From Clostridia bacterium (GTDB lineage: Bacteria; Bacillota; Clostridia; Christensenellales; Aristaeellaceae), in assembly GCA_024404395.1 (NCBI GenBank), contig JAKSPZ010000100.1, positions 1 through 5,012 on the forward strand: a DNA stretch of 5,012 nucleotides. The letters run 5' to 3'. Shown in pieces: positions 1 through 4,477 of this stretch. Position numbers and translations under genes: made by a program. Numbering within the stretch: the first letter of the stretch is position 1; each line of letters begins with the position of its first letter. The notes beneath the pieces were generated by a model. It was not told the origin of the DNA, did no database searches, and saw only the letters and a program-made list of their open reading frames with translations.

Positions 1-641
1 TGGAGACTGCTCTCCATGTTATGGGTGATCATCAGGGTCGTGATCTGACGCTCCTTGACGATGTCGCGGGTGATCTTCAGCACCTTCTCGGCAGTGAGGG
101 GATCCAGCGCCGCCGTATGCTCATCCAGCAGGAGAAGCTTCGGGGTGACGATAGTCGCCATCAGCAGGGTGACTGCCTGACGCTGACCACCCGACAGCGT
201 GCCGATGGGGGTCTTCAGGCGATTCTCCAGCTGCATGCCCAACTCGGAAAGCTTCTCACAGAAGAGCTCGCGATCCTTGCGGCTGATGGCGCGGCTGAAC
301 AGTCCCTTCTTGGAAGCCGAGCACGCGATGGCCAGATTCTCCTCGATGGTCAGGGAGGGCGAAGTGCCCTTCATGGGATCCTGGAAGATGCGGCCGATGA
401 TGCGGGAGCGGTAGGTCTCGGGCTGGAAGGTCATGTCCTCACCGTCGATGATGATACGACCCGAATCCGTCTTCCAGACGCCCGCAATAGCATTGAACAG
501 TGTGGATTTGCCGGCGCCGTTGGAGCCGATGACCGCCACGAAGTCGCCCTTGTCCAGATGGAGATTGAGACCGCGCAGCGCGCGCTTCTCATTGACCGTT
601 CCGGGATAGAACGTCTTGCTTACATTGATGACATCAAGCAT
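1..641 (-). CDS. ABC transporter ATP-binding protein, TrpZ/COG1101 type (partial, 3' end outside window)
   Basis: This is the cytoplasmic ATPase that powers the importer formed with the two upstream genes. Translating from the ATG at 641 gives 213 residues before the window edge, of an expected roughly 255-270. All core motifs are visible: Walker A GSNGAGKST at 39-47, Q-loop glutamine at 87 in FQDP, signature LSGGQRQ at 149-155, Walker B LLLLDE at 169-174 and the H-loop histidine at 207 in MITHNM. The Walker B continuation DEHTAALDP is, from family knowledge, characteristic of the COG1101 ATPases that pair with ABC_sub_bind binding proteins, rather than of LivG/LivF. The start is set by a GGAGGAGG at 652-659, lying inside the last codons of the permease, 10 nt before the ATG. 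The gene overlaps the permease by 8 nt (ATGCTTGA), so translational coupling is likely. The substrate cannot be read from the ATPase. Confidence 0.95.
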   Translation of the reverse strand, partial: MLDVINVSKTFYPGTVNEKRALRGLNLHLDKGDFVAVIGSNGAGKSTLFNAIAGVWKTDSGRIIIDGEDMTFQPETYRSRIIGRIFQDPMKGTSPSLTIEENLAIACSASKKGLFSRAISRKDRELFCEKLSELGMQLENRLKTPIGTLSGGQRQAVTLLMATIVTPKLLLLDEHTAALDPLTAEKVLKITRDIVKERQITTLMITHNMESSL

Positions 642-1593
642 TTTCCTTCAGCCTCCTCCGCTTGTCGGAAACCCCGAACAGCCAGTCGCGAATGGGGGTA
701 ATGGACAGTGCGATGATAATGATCATTACAGTGATGAACTTCAGGAAATGGCTGGGCAGGATGTTGGCGTTGATGGCCAGCGCTACGATCACGCGATACG
801 CGATGGAACCGAGGATCGCGGAGATGAAGCCCATGGTCACGCTGCCCTTGCGGTCGCGCACGGACTTTGCAAACAGACCGACGATCATCAGGATCAGCGC
901 CATGAGCGCCTCACCGATAATGACCGAGGCGAAGCCCGAAACAACGGTGCCCGAGCCCGCGGTGACGTCCGCATAGTTCATGTAGTGGCAATACACGCCG
1001 CCGGAAAGGGCGACCAGACCGTTGGCAACGGCCAGCGCCACCAGCTTCATGCGGTCGGCATTGATGGAAGAAGCGCGGACCATGTCCTCATTGTCACCCG
1101 TGGTACGGATAAAGAGACCGAGGCGGGTGCGGAAGAACCAGATGACGATCGCCGTCACGATCAGCACGATGATGGCGGACACAATGATGCGCACCACGTT
1201 CTTGTTCATGTTCGACATGCGGGAAACCGCAAGGGAGAACACGGTCTCGGAACCGAGGAGCGAAACATTGGGGCTGCCCGCCTGAATCTGAAGGTTGAAG
1301 GAGTACAGACCCGTCATGGTGAGGATACCTGCGAGGATCGCGGGGATCTTGGCCTTCGTCTGCAGGAAACCTGTGACCAGACCCGCAACGAGACCGCCCG
1401 CCATCGCCGCGATCAGACCGAGGTAGGGATGTCCCGCCTTGGTGGTCATGGCGCAGATACTCATGCCGAATACGATGGATCCGTCTACCGTCAGATCCGG
1501 GATCTTCAGGATGCGGAAGGAGATATAGACGCCAAGCACCATCAGACTGTAGACCAGTCCGAGAATGATCGCGCCCATCATCTGATTGGACAT
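634..1593 (-). CDS. ABC transporter permease, TrpY/COG4120 type
   Basis: This 319-residue inner-membrane protein is the channel subunit of the importer; it would work as a homodimer, since no second permease gene is present. It belongs to the BPD_transp_2 group (LivH/RbsC/BMP-like permeases). About eight to nine hydrophobic segments are visible, roughly at 5-25, 36-50, 56-78, 83-100, 132-154, 183-206, 217-242, 252-275 and 283-300. The N-terminal stretch with GVYISFRILKIPDLTVDGS (21-39) is typical of COG4120 proteins. Residues 156-199, containing TTGDNEDMVRASSIN, are the cytoplasmic coupling loop that contacts the ATPase. The C-terminus is basic (KRRRLKENA). The ATG at 1593 has a GGAGG at 1601-1605, 7 nt upstream. 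The gene follows the binding protein after a 79-nt gap that holds a hairpin, and overlaps the ATPase start. Confidence 0.95.
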   Translation of the reverse strand: MSNQMMGAIILGLVYSLMVLGVYISFRILKIPDLTVDGSIVFGMSICAMTTKAGHPYLGLIAAMAGGLVAGLVTGFLQTKAKIPAILAGILTMTGLYSFNLQIQAGSPNVSLLGSETVFSLAVSRMSNMNKNVVRIIVSAIIVLIVTAIVIWFFRTRLGLFIRTTGDNEDMVRASSINADRMKLVALAVANGLVALSGGVYCHYMNYADVTAGSGTVVSGFASVIIGEALMALILMIVGLFAKSVRDRKGSVTMGFISAILGSIAYRVIVALAINANILPSHFLKFITVMIIIIALSITPIRDWLFGVSDKRRRLKENA

Positions 1594-1600
1594 GTTGATT

Positions 1601-1605
1601 CCTCC
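1601..1605 (-). promoter_or_regulatory. Ribosome binding site of the permease gene
   Basis: GGAGG lies 7 nt before the permease ATG and 14 nt downstream, in transcript order, of the 1620-1645 hairpin. No promoter fits between the hairpin and this site, so permease translation depends on transcripts that pass the hairpin. Confidence 0.85.
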
Positions 1606-1619
1606 GATAAAAAGGTGTT

Positions 1620-1645
1620 AGGCTGCCTCGTAAACGAGGCAGCCT
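1620..1645 (-). terminator. Perfect 11-bp intercistronic hairpin, possible leaky terminator
   Basis: The arms AGGCTGCCTCG (1620-1630) and CGAGGCAGCCT (1635-1645) pair perfectly around a 4-nt loop. In the transcribed direction the stem is followed by AACACC and then five U residues, so the U-tract is delayed by 6 nt and is a weak terminator tail. The position, between a binding protein gene and the permease it serves, is classic for a stem that stabilises the upstream mRNA or partly terminates, giving more binding protein than membrane components. The structure is seen directly; its effect is inferred. Confidence 0.75.
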
Positions 1646-1672
1646 GAGCAGCTTGATTAATTACGGTTCAGA

Positions 1673-2653
1673 TCAGTTGGCAGTAACGGTGGTAACTGCT
1701 TCGCAGGGCAGGCCGATGCTCTCGGCATATGCCTTGACGTCGTCCTCGGCAACACCCAGAACTTCGATGACCTCGGTGTTGTAAACCAGGTTGAAGTCTT
1801 CGACACGCTGTACGGGCATCTGATCGAGGGAAGTGCCGTTGACATAGTCGATGACCATGTTGGCGGTCATGACACCGATGTTGGTGTAGTCGATGCTGAA
1901 GGAGAAGGCGCCGCCGCCGGTAACCATGGCGTCAGCTGCGGTGTAAGAAGCAATGCCTGCTTCCTTCAGAGCTTCGCCGACCTGGTTGAAGTTGTTGGCG
2001 ATGGTGGAGTCCAGAGCAACATAGACATAAGCAGTGTCATCGGCGGACAGGCTCTGAGCGATCTGCAGAGCGGTGTTGATGTCAGTGTAAGCTTCCTCGC
2101 GGTATGCGATGCCATTCTCTTCGCAGTATGCAACTGCGCCGTCCTTGGTGGCGACTGCGTTGACCTGATCGGCGTTGTACATGATAACGCAGGTCTTGCC
2201 GTCGGCGGGAGTCAGAGCCTCGGCGCAAGCCAGAGACAGCTCAGCGGGGATGCGGTTGGAGGTACCGGTGCGCATTGCAGTGGGTGCATCCATTGCATCC
2301 AGCAGGTGTGCGTAGACGGGCTCGGTAACGGACATGAAGACCATGGGGATATCTTCACAGATAGCGGCAGCGGCGATGGCCGGGGGGGTCAGCATGGGAA
2401 CGACGATGTCGTACTCCTTGTCGACGAAGCTCTGCAGCATGGTAGCCATGGCAGTCTGGTCGCCGGAGGCGTCCTGGAAGTCAACATTGATGTCCAGGCC
2501 GGAAGCTTCGATGGTGGCCATGAAGCCATCATACATCTTGGTAGCGTCAGCCATATCGATGAGCTGAACGAAACCGACATTGACGGTCTCCGCGATCGCG
2601 GTGGCTGCCAGTGCAAGAACCAGGGTCAGAACGATAGCAACGATCTTTTTCAT
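1673..2653 (-). CDS. ABC transporter substrate-binding protein, ABC_sub_bind (TrpX/COG2984) family
   Basis: This exported protein captures the substrate and delivers it to the permease. From the ATG at 2653 it has 326 residues, a normal family length. An upstream in-frame TTG at 2671 is rejected because AGGAG at 2662-2666 sits 8 nt before the ATG and the protein then begins with MKKIVAIV, a proper signal peptide. Residues 1-21 end in AIA, a signal peptidase I site; no lipobox cysteine is present. Family landmarks include DFQDASGDQTAM (58-69), VVPMLTPPAIAAAA (84-97), DIPMVFMSVTEPV (101-113), the hinge-side VIMYNADQVNAV (157-168), the AYVYVALDSTIANN stretch (208-221) and FSIDYTNIGVMTANM (252-266). 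Characterised relatives bind tryptophan or tyrosine, but the substrate here is not determinable. It is the first gene of the importer operon and is driven from the promoter at 2704-2732. Confidence 0.94.
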   Translation of the reverse strand: MKKIVAIVLTLVLALAATAIAETVNVGFVQLIDMADATKMYDGFMATIEASGLDINVDFQDASGDQTAMATMLQSFVDKEYDIVVPMLTPPAIAAAAICEDIPMVFMSVTEPVYAHLLDAMDAPTAMRTGTSNRIPAELSLACAEALTPADGKTCVIMYNADQVNAVATKDGAVAYCEENGIAYREEAYTDINTALQIAQSLSADDTAYVYVALDSTIANNFNQVGEALKEAGIASYTAADAMVTGGGAFSFSIDYTNIGVMTANMVIDYVNGTSLDQMPVQRVEDFNLVYNTEVIEVLGVAEDDVKAYAESIGLPCEAVTTVTAN

Positions 2654-2661
2654 TGTATAGG

Positions 2662-2666
2662 CTCCT
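2662..2666 (-). promoter_or_regulatory. Ribosome binding site that sets the binding-protein start
   Basis: AGGAG (within GAGAGGAG) lies 8 nt before the ATG at 2653 and downstream of the alternative TTG at 2671, which rules out the longer reading that would add six residues before the signal peptide. Confidence 0.85.
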
Positions 2667-2667
2667 C

Positions 2668-2693
2668 TCAACTATTTCGCTTTAGCGCGTTGA
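2668..2693 (-). repeat. Imperfect inverted repeat in the importer 5' leader
   Basis: The outer arms TCAAC (2668-2672) and GTTGA (2689-2693) and an inner CGC/GCG pair (2678-2680, 2685-2687) form an interrupted dyad between the predicted transcription start (about 2697) and the ribosome site. The 3' arm directly adjoins the Shine-Dalgarno. It could be a weak leader stem-loop or a repressor operator just downstream of the start site. The pairing is short, so it may be chance. Confidence 0.35.
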
Positions 2694-2703
2694 ATCGATA
2701 AAC

Positions 2704-2732
2704 ATTTTATTGCAAATTTCGTGATTCGTCAA
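2704..2732 (-). promoter_or_regulatory. Sigma-70-like promoter of the importer operon
   Basis: Read leftwards, TTGACG (2727-2732) is followed by a 17-bp spacer and TAAAAT (2704-2709). This is five of six matches to each consensus box at ideal spacing. Transcription would start near 2697, giving a leader of about 44 nt before the binding-protein ATG, too short for a T-box or a known riboswitch. The spacer contains one copy of the AAATTTCGTG repeat. Confidence 0.8.
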
Positions 2733-2763
2733 GGGGTGAATATTGTATTTTTGAAATTTCGTG
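2714..2763 (+). repeat. 10-bp direct repeat, one copy in each divergent promoter
   Basis: AAATTTCGTG occurs at 2714-2723 and again at 2754-2763, same orientation, start to start 40 bp (close to four helical turns). The first copy is inside the spacer of the leftward importer promoter and the second is inside the spacer of the rightward cupin promoter, reaching its extended -10 TG. The second copy is also the core of the perfect 8-bp palindrome GAAATTTC (2753-2760). The repeat and its placement are seen directly; a regulator binding both copies is inference. Confidence 0.6.
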
Positions 2764-2770
2764 CTATAAT
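2743..2770 (+). promoter_or_regulatory. Extended -10 promoter of the cupin gene
   Basis: A perfect TATAAT (2765-2770) is preceded by TG at 2762-2763, giving the extended -10 form TGCTATAAT. The -35 candidate TTGTAT (2743-2748) at 16-bp spacing matches only three of six positions, which extended -10 promoters tolerate. Transcription would begin near 2777, leaving a leader of about 25 nt with a GGAGG just ahead of the start codon. Confidence 0.8.
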
Positions 2771-2789
2771 TTTACACAGATTTATATTT

Positions 2790-2794
2790 GGAGG
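2790..2794 (+). promoter_or_regulatory. Ribosome binding site that sets the cupin start
   Basis: GGAGG lies 8 nt before the ATG at 2803. The in-frame TTG at 2788 overlaps this site and is therefore not the start, so the protein begins MKINACIDF. Confidence 0.88.
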
Positions 2795-2802
2795 TTTTCA
2801 TC

Positions 2803-3147
2803 ATGAAGATCAATGCCTGCATCGATTTCCCCGCAGTTGCCATGGGACCCACGGTCTCCCGCAAGCTCCTCGCTTATGAACAGGGCGAAAACGGCTACAC
2901 CATCAACCTGATGAGCGCCAAAGCCGGTGCCGGCGCACCGCCCCATGCCCATCCCCACCTTCAGGCCGTCTACATCATCAGCGGCGAAGGCACTTTCCGC
3001 GTCGGTGACGAGACCAAGGTCATCAAGGCCGGCGATATGGTCCAGATCGACGGCAATGTCCCCCACACCTTCGACGACTTCGCTCAGGACACCACCTGGC
3101 TGGAGTTCTTCACCCCCGTCCGCGAAGATTACATTCCCAAGGCATAA
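2803..3147 (+). CDS. Small single-domain cupin (Cupin_2) protein
   Basis: This is a 114-residue soluble protein consisting of one conserved beta-barrel cupin domain. Motif 1 is recognisable as G42-x5-H48-x-H50-x3-Q54-x6-G61 in the stretch PPHAHPHLQAVYIISGEG; the usual metal-ligand glutamate is replaced by glutamine, and H52 is an extra histidine nearby. Motif 2 keeps G77 and H88 (GDM...VPH), with the usual proline and glycine changed to D83 and N85. The histidines could bind a divalent metal, but such small cupins range from isomerases and dioxygenases to sugar or ligand sensors, so no reaction can be assigned. The C-terminal WLEFFTPVREDY is typical of stand-alone cupins. It is monocistronic, has its own promoter facing away from the importer, and ends at a strong terminator. 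A functional link with the divergent importer is possible but unproven. Confidence 0.92.
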   Translation: MKINACIDFPAVAMGPTVSRKLLAYEQGENGYTINLMSAKAGAGAPPHAHPHLQAVYIISGEGTFRVGDETKVIKAGDMVQIDGNVPHTFDDFAQDTTWLEFFTPVREDYIPKA

Positions 3148-3160
3148 TCAAAGATAATAC

Positions 3161-3195
3161 AACAGCCTCCCGAGATCGGGAGGCTGTTTGTTTAT
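3161..3195 (+). terminator. Intrinsic terminator of the cupin gene, possibly bidirectional
   Basis: A perfect 12-bp stem pairs AACAGCCTCCCG (3161-3172) with CGGGAGGCTGTT (3177-3188) around AGAT, followed by TGTTTAT. It begins 13 nt after the cupin stop codon. The DUF1294 gene ends at 3192 from the other side, so the same hairpin probably also terminates the leftward transcript, where the tail GTATTATCTTT is weaker. Confidence 0.88.
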
Positions 3196-3779
3196 GCCAT
3201 ATTCAATACAAAGAGCATCAGCGCCAACTGCGCGAGAATGATCGCGGGAATGCCGATGACAAAATAGTTCTGCCGCGTCTTATGGCGGAAAGCGTACATG
3301 GCGATCAGTGCGCCGATCGACCCGCCCGCCGCCGCCAGCAGAAGCAGCGTCACGATGCGGGTACGCCTGCGATTGCTCATCGCCGCCAGCTTATCCATGC
3401 CGTACATGACGATCGTGATCACGTTGATCGCCGCAAGATAGATCAGCAGCCACGATCTGCCTTCAAACAGTTCCCATATCTTCAGCGAGAAACCCTCATG
3501 ATCCCCCAGCTTGATATACAGAACAATCAGCAGATGAATGACCAGTGCGGCACAGGCCAGCACGCGAATCATCATATTGCCCTTGAATGCCCGTCTGTCC
3601 AACAGCAGGATGCCCAGCACCGTGCCGAGGGAACCGCCTGCCACCGTCACGATCATCACGGGAATATCCAGCGGACCGCCGAAGGGTCCGCGCCGCAGCC
3701 AGACATTGAGCGCCGTGAGCAGCAGTCCCACCAGATTGATGAGGATCAGATAGCATTCAAACACACCCAAACCAAACAA
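3192..3779 (-). CDS. DUF1294 family membrane protein with apparent internal duplication
   Basis: This is a 195-residue integral membrane protein of unknown function. The C-terminal half (about 112-191) is a standard DUF1294 domain: INVITIVMYGMDK (118-130), LAAAGGSIGALIAMYAFRHK (148-167) and NYFVIGIP (171-178). The N-terminal half (about 11-86) has the same hydrophobic layout, with N15 and AGGSLG (47-52) at exactly the spacing of N119 and AGGSIG (151-156), but lacks the DK and FRHKTR residues, so it looks like a degenerate second copy. Typical DUF1294 proteins are about 85-120 residues. The start is probably the TTG at 3779, 10 nt after AAAGG at 3790-3794; the ATG at 3789 overlaps that site in another frame and stops after ten codons. 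It lies 51 nt downstream of the HAD gene and converges on the cupin gene. Confidence 0.88.
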   Translation of the reverse strand: MFGLGVFECYLILINLVGLLLTALNVWLRRGPFGGPLDIPVMIVTVAGGSLGTVLGILLLDRRAFKGNMMIRVLACAALVIHLLIVLYIKLGDHEGFSLKIWELFEGRSWLLIYLAAINVITIVMYGMDKLAAMSNRRRTRIVTLLLLAAAGGSIGALIAMYAFRHKTRQNYFVIGIPAIILAQLALMLFVLNMA

Positions 3780-3789
3780 CGAAACTCAT

Positions 3790-3794
3790 CCTTT
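3790..3794 (-). promoter_or_regulatory. Ribosome binding site supporting a TTG start
   Basis: AAAGG precedes the TTG at 3779 by 10 nt. No in-frame ATG exists nearby; in-frame TTG (3770) and GTG (3764) alternatives are spaced too far away. The site begins only 7 nt after the hairpin that follows the HAD gene. Confidence 0.6.
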
Positions 3795-3801
3795 CAAAGG
3801 A

Positions 3802-3827
3802 AGAGCGCCCGGAAATACAGGCGCTCT
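3802..3827 (-). terminator. Hairpin after the HAD gene, possible leaky terminator
   Basis: AGAGCGCC (3802-3809) and GGCGCTCT (3820-3827) form an 8-bp stem with a 10-nt loop, starting 3 nt after the HAD stop codon. In the transcribed direction it is followed by TCCTTTG, a short broken U-tract, which runs straight into the DUF1294 ribosome site. Termination would be partial at best; a role in mRNA 3'-end stability is the alternative. Confidence 0.6.
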
Positions 3828-3830
3828 ATA

Positions 3831-4421
3831 TCACCACTTGGTCTTGATATACTCGAACAGCTTGTCGGCATCACCGTCGTAATGATAGCCGTCCCAGCCT
3901 GCCGCTTTTGCCGCGTCGATGTTGGCCTTCGTATCGTCGACGAACAGCGATTCCTCGGCTTTGATACCAAACTTCTGGCAGGCATAATCAAAGATGCAGC
4001 GATCGGGCTTGATCATGCGGATGAAGGCGGAATAGATCTCGTCATCCACGATGTGCGTAATAGGGAATAACTGATGGACGCAATCCTTGAAGTAAGTGGA
4101 GGCGTTGGACAGGATGTAAACGCCGTAACCCATGGCCTTCAGTCTCGCCATCAGTGCCCAGGTGCCGACGATGGGCGGCATAAAGCGGACCCAGTCCTTG
4201 AAGAACAGCTTCGTCTGTTCCTTGAGACGGTCAGGCATCAATGCCACGGTATCGTCCGCGTACTTCCAATAGGAGGCACCCGCGTCCAGAGAGACCCACT
4301 CACGATAGATGATCTTGAAGGCTTCCTCACGGTCGGCCTCATCATAGAAATGAGAGACCAGATCGCGGGTATTGAAGCCGCAGATAACGCCGCCGAAATC
4401 AAATACAAAATTCTTAAGCAT
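3831..4421 (-). CDS. HAD-superfamily sugar-phosphate phosphatase, YihX-like (COG1011)
   Basis: This is a 196-residue cytoplasmic hydrolase of the haloacid dehalogenase superfamily, close in length to E. coli YihX (alpha-D-glucose-1-phosphate phosphatase). Motif I is FVFDFGGVI with nucleophile D8; the second aspartate of the usual DxD is a glycine, which is normal for the DxGG/DxGN YihX branch. Motif II is YILSNAS (102-108, S105), motif III is K138 in MIKPD, and motif IV is LFVDDTKANIDAA (159-171, D162/D163). Residues 14-90 form the helical cap that decides the substrate. The start at 4421 is chosen over an upstream in-frame ATG at 4472 because GGAG at 4427-4430 precedes it by 5 nt and the longer version would translate through a GC-rich terminator hairpin. 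It follows a fucose/arabinose isomerase-family gene, which suggests a phosphorylated sugar substrate. The exact substrate is not predictable. Confidence 0.93.
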   Translation of the reverse strand: MLKNFVFDFGGVICGFNTRDLVSHFYDEADREEAFKIIYREWVSLDAGASYWKYADDTVALMPDRLKEQTKLFFKDWVRFMPPIVGTWALMARLKAMGYGVYILSNASTYFKDCVHQLFPITHIVDDEIYSAFIRMIKPDRCIFDYACQKFGIKAEESLFVDDTKANIDAAKAAGWDGYHYDGDADKLFEYIKTKW

Positions 4422-4426
4422 ATTGA

Positions 4427-4430
4427 CTCC
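4427..4430 (-). promoter_or_regulatory. Ribosome binding site that sets the HAD start
   Basis: GGAG lies 5 nt before the ATG at 4421 and places motif I at the extreme N-terminus, as expected for this family. It begins 6 nt after the end of the strong hairpin at 4437-4463. Confidence 0.82.
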
Positions 4431-4436
4431 AAAGAA

Positions 4437-4463
4437 GCGCCCGCCCGTACAACGGGCGGGCGC
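4437..4463 (-). terminator. Very stable GC-rich intrinsic terminator after the isomerase gene
   Basis: GCGCCCGCCCGT (4437-4448) pairs perfectly with ACGGGCGGGCGC (4452-4463) around a 3-nt loop (or 11 bp with a 5-nt loop). It starts 14 nt after the isomerase stop codon. In the transcribed direction the stem is followed by TTCTTT, a short U-rich tail, and then directly by the HAD ribosome site. It is the strongest stem in the window and should terminate a large share of transcripts, though the HAD gene has no visible promoter after it. Confidence 0.8.
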
Positions 4464-4477
4464 CTGATCCATTTTAA

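Noticed and set aside
21..701. 226-codon open frame on the plus strand
   Set aside because: It is antisense to the ABC ATPase, whose Walker, signature and H-loop motifs are all intact. The plus-strand product is low-complexity and has no recognisable domain.
616..1647. 343-codon open frame on the plus strand
   Set aside because: It lies antisense to the permease and is very rich in D, H, G and R, as expected for the mirror frame of a membrane protein gene. It has no domain and no ribosome site, and it would run through the 1620-1645 hairpin.
2382..2388. Run of seven G (seven C in the coding strand) inside the binding-protein gene
   Set aside because: It encodes the conserved LTPPA stretch in frame, and the protein reads normally on both sides, so there is no sign of frameshift or programmed slippage.
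2783..2788. TATATT as an alternative -10 for the cupin gene
   Set aside because: No -35-like sequence lies at proper spacing, and it would start transcription at or past the ribosome site.
2654..2802. Possible T-box or riboswitch upstream of the importer
   Set aside because: The leader is about 44 nt, with no specifier stem, no antiterminator-like T-box sequence and no terminator before the start codon.
3756..3789. ATG at 3789 as start of the DUF1294 gene
   Set aside because: It overlaps the AAAGG ribosome site and is in a different frame that stops after ten codons. The TTG at 3779 gives the family protein.
3282..4070. 262-codon open frame on the plus strand
   Set aside because: It spans the antisense of two separate real genes (DUF1294 and HAD) and their junction, and the product is Q/H/R-rich without any motif.
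4422..4472. Upstream ATG at 4472 as the HAD start, adding 17 residues
   Set aside because: The extension would be translated from the terminator hairpin sequence, has no ribosome site and moves motif I away from the N-terminus.
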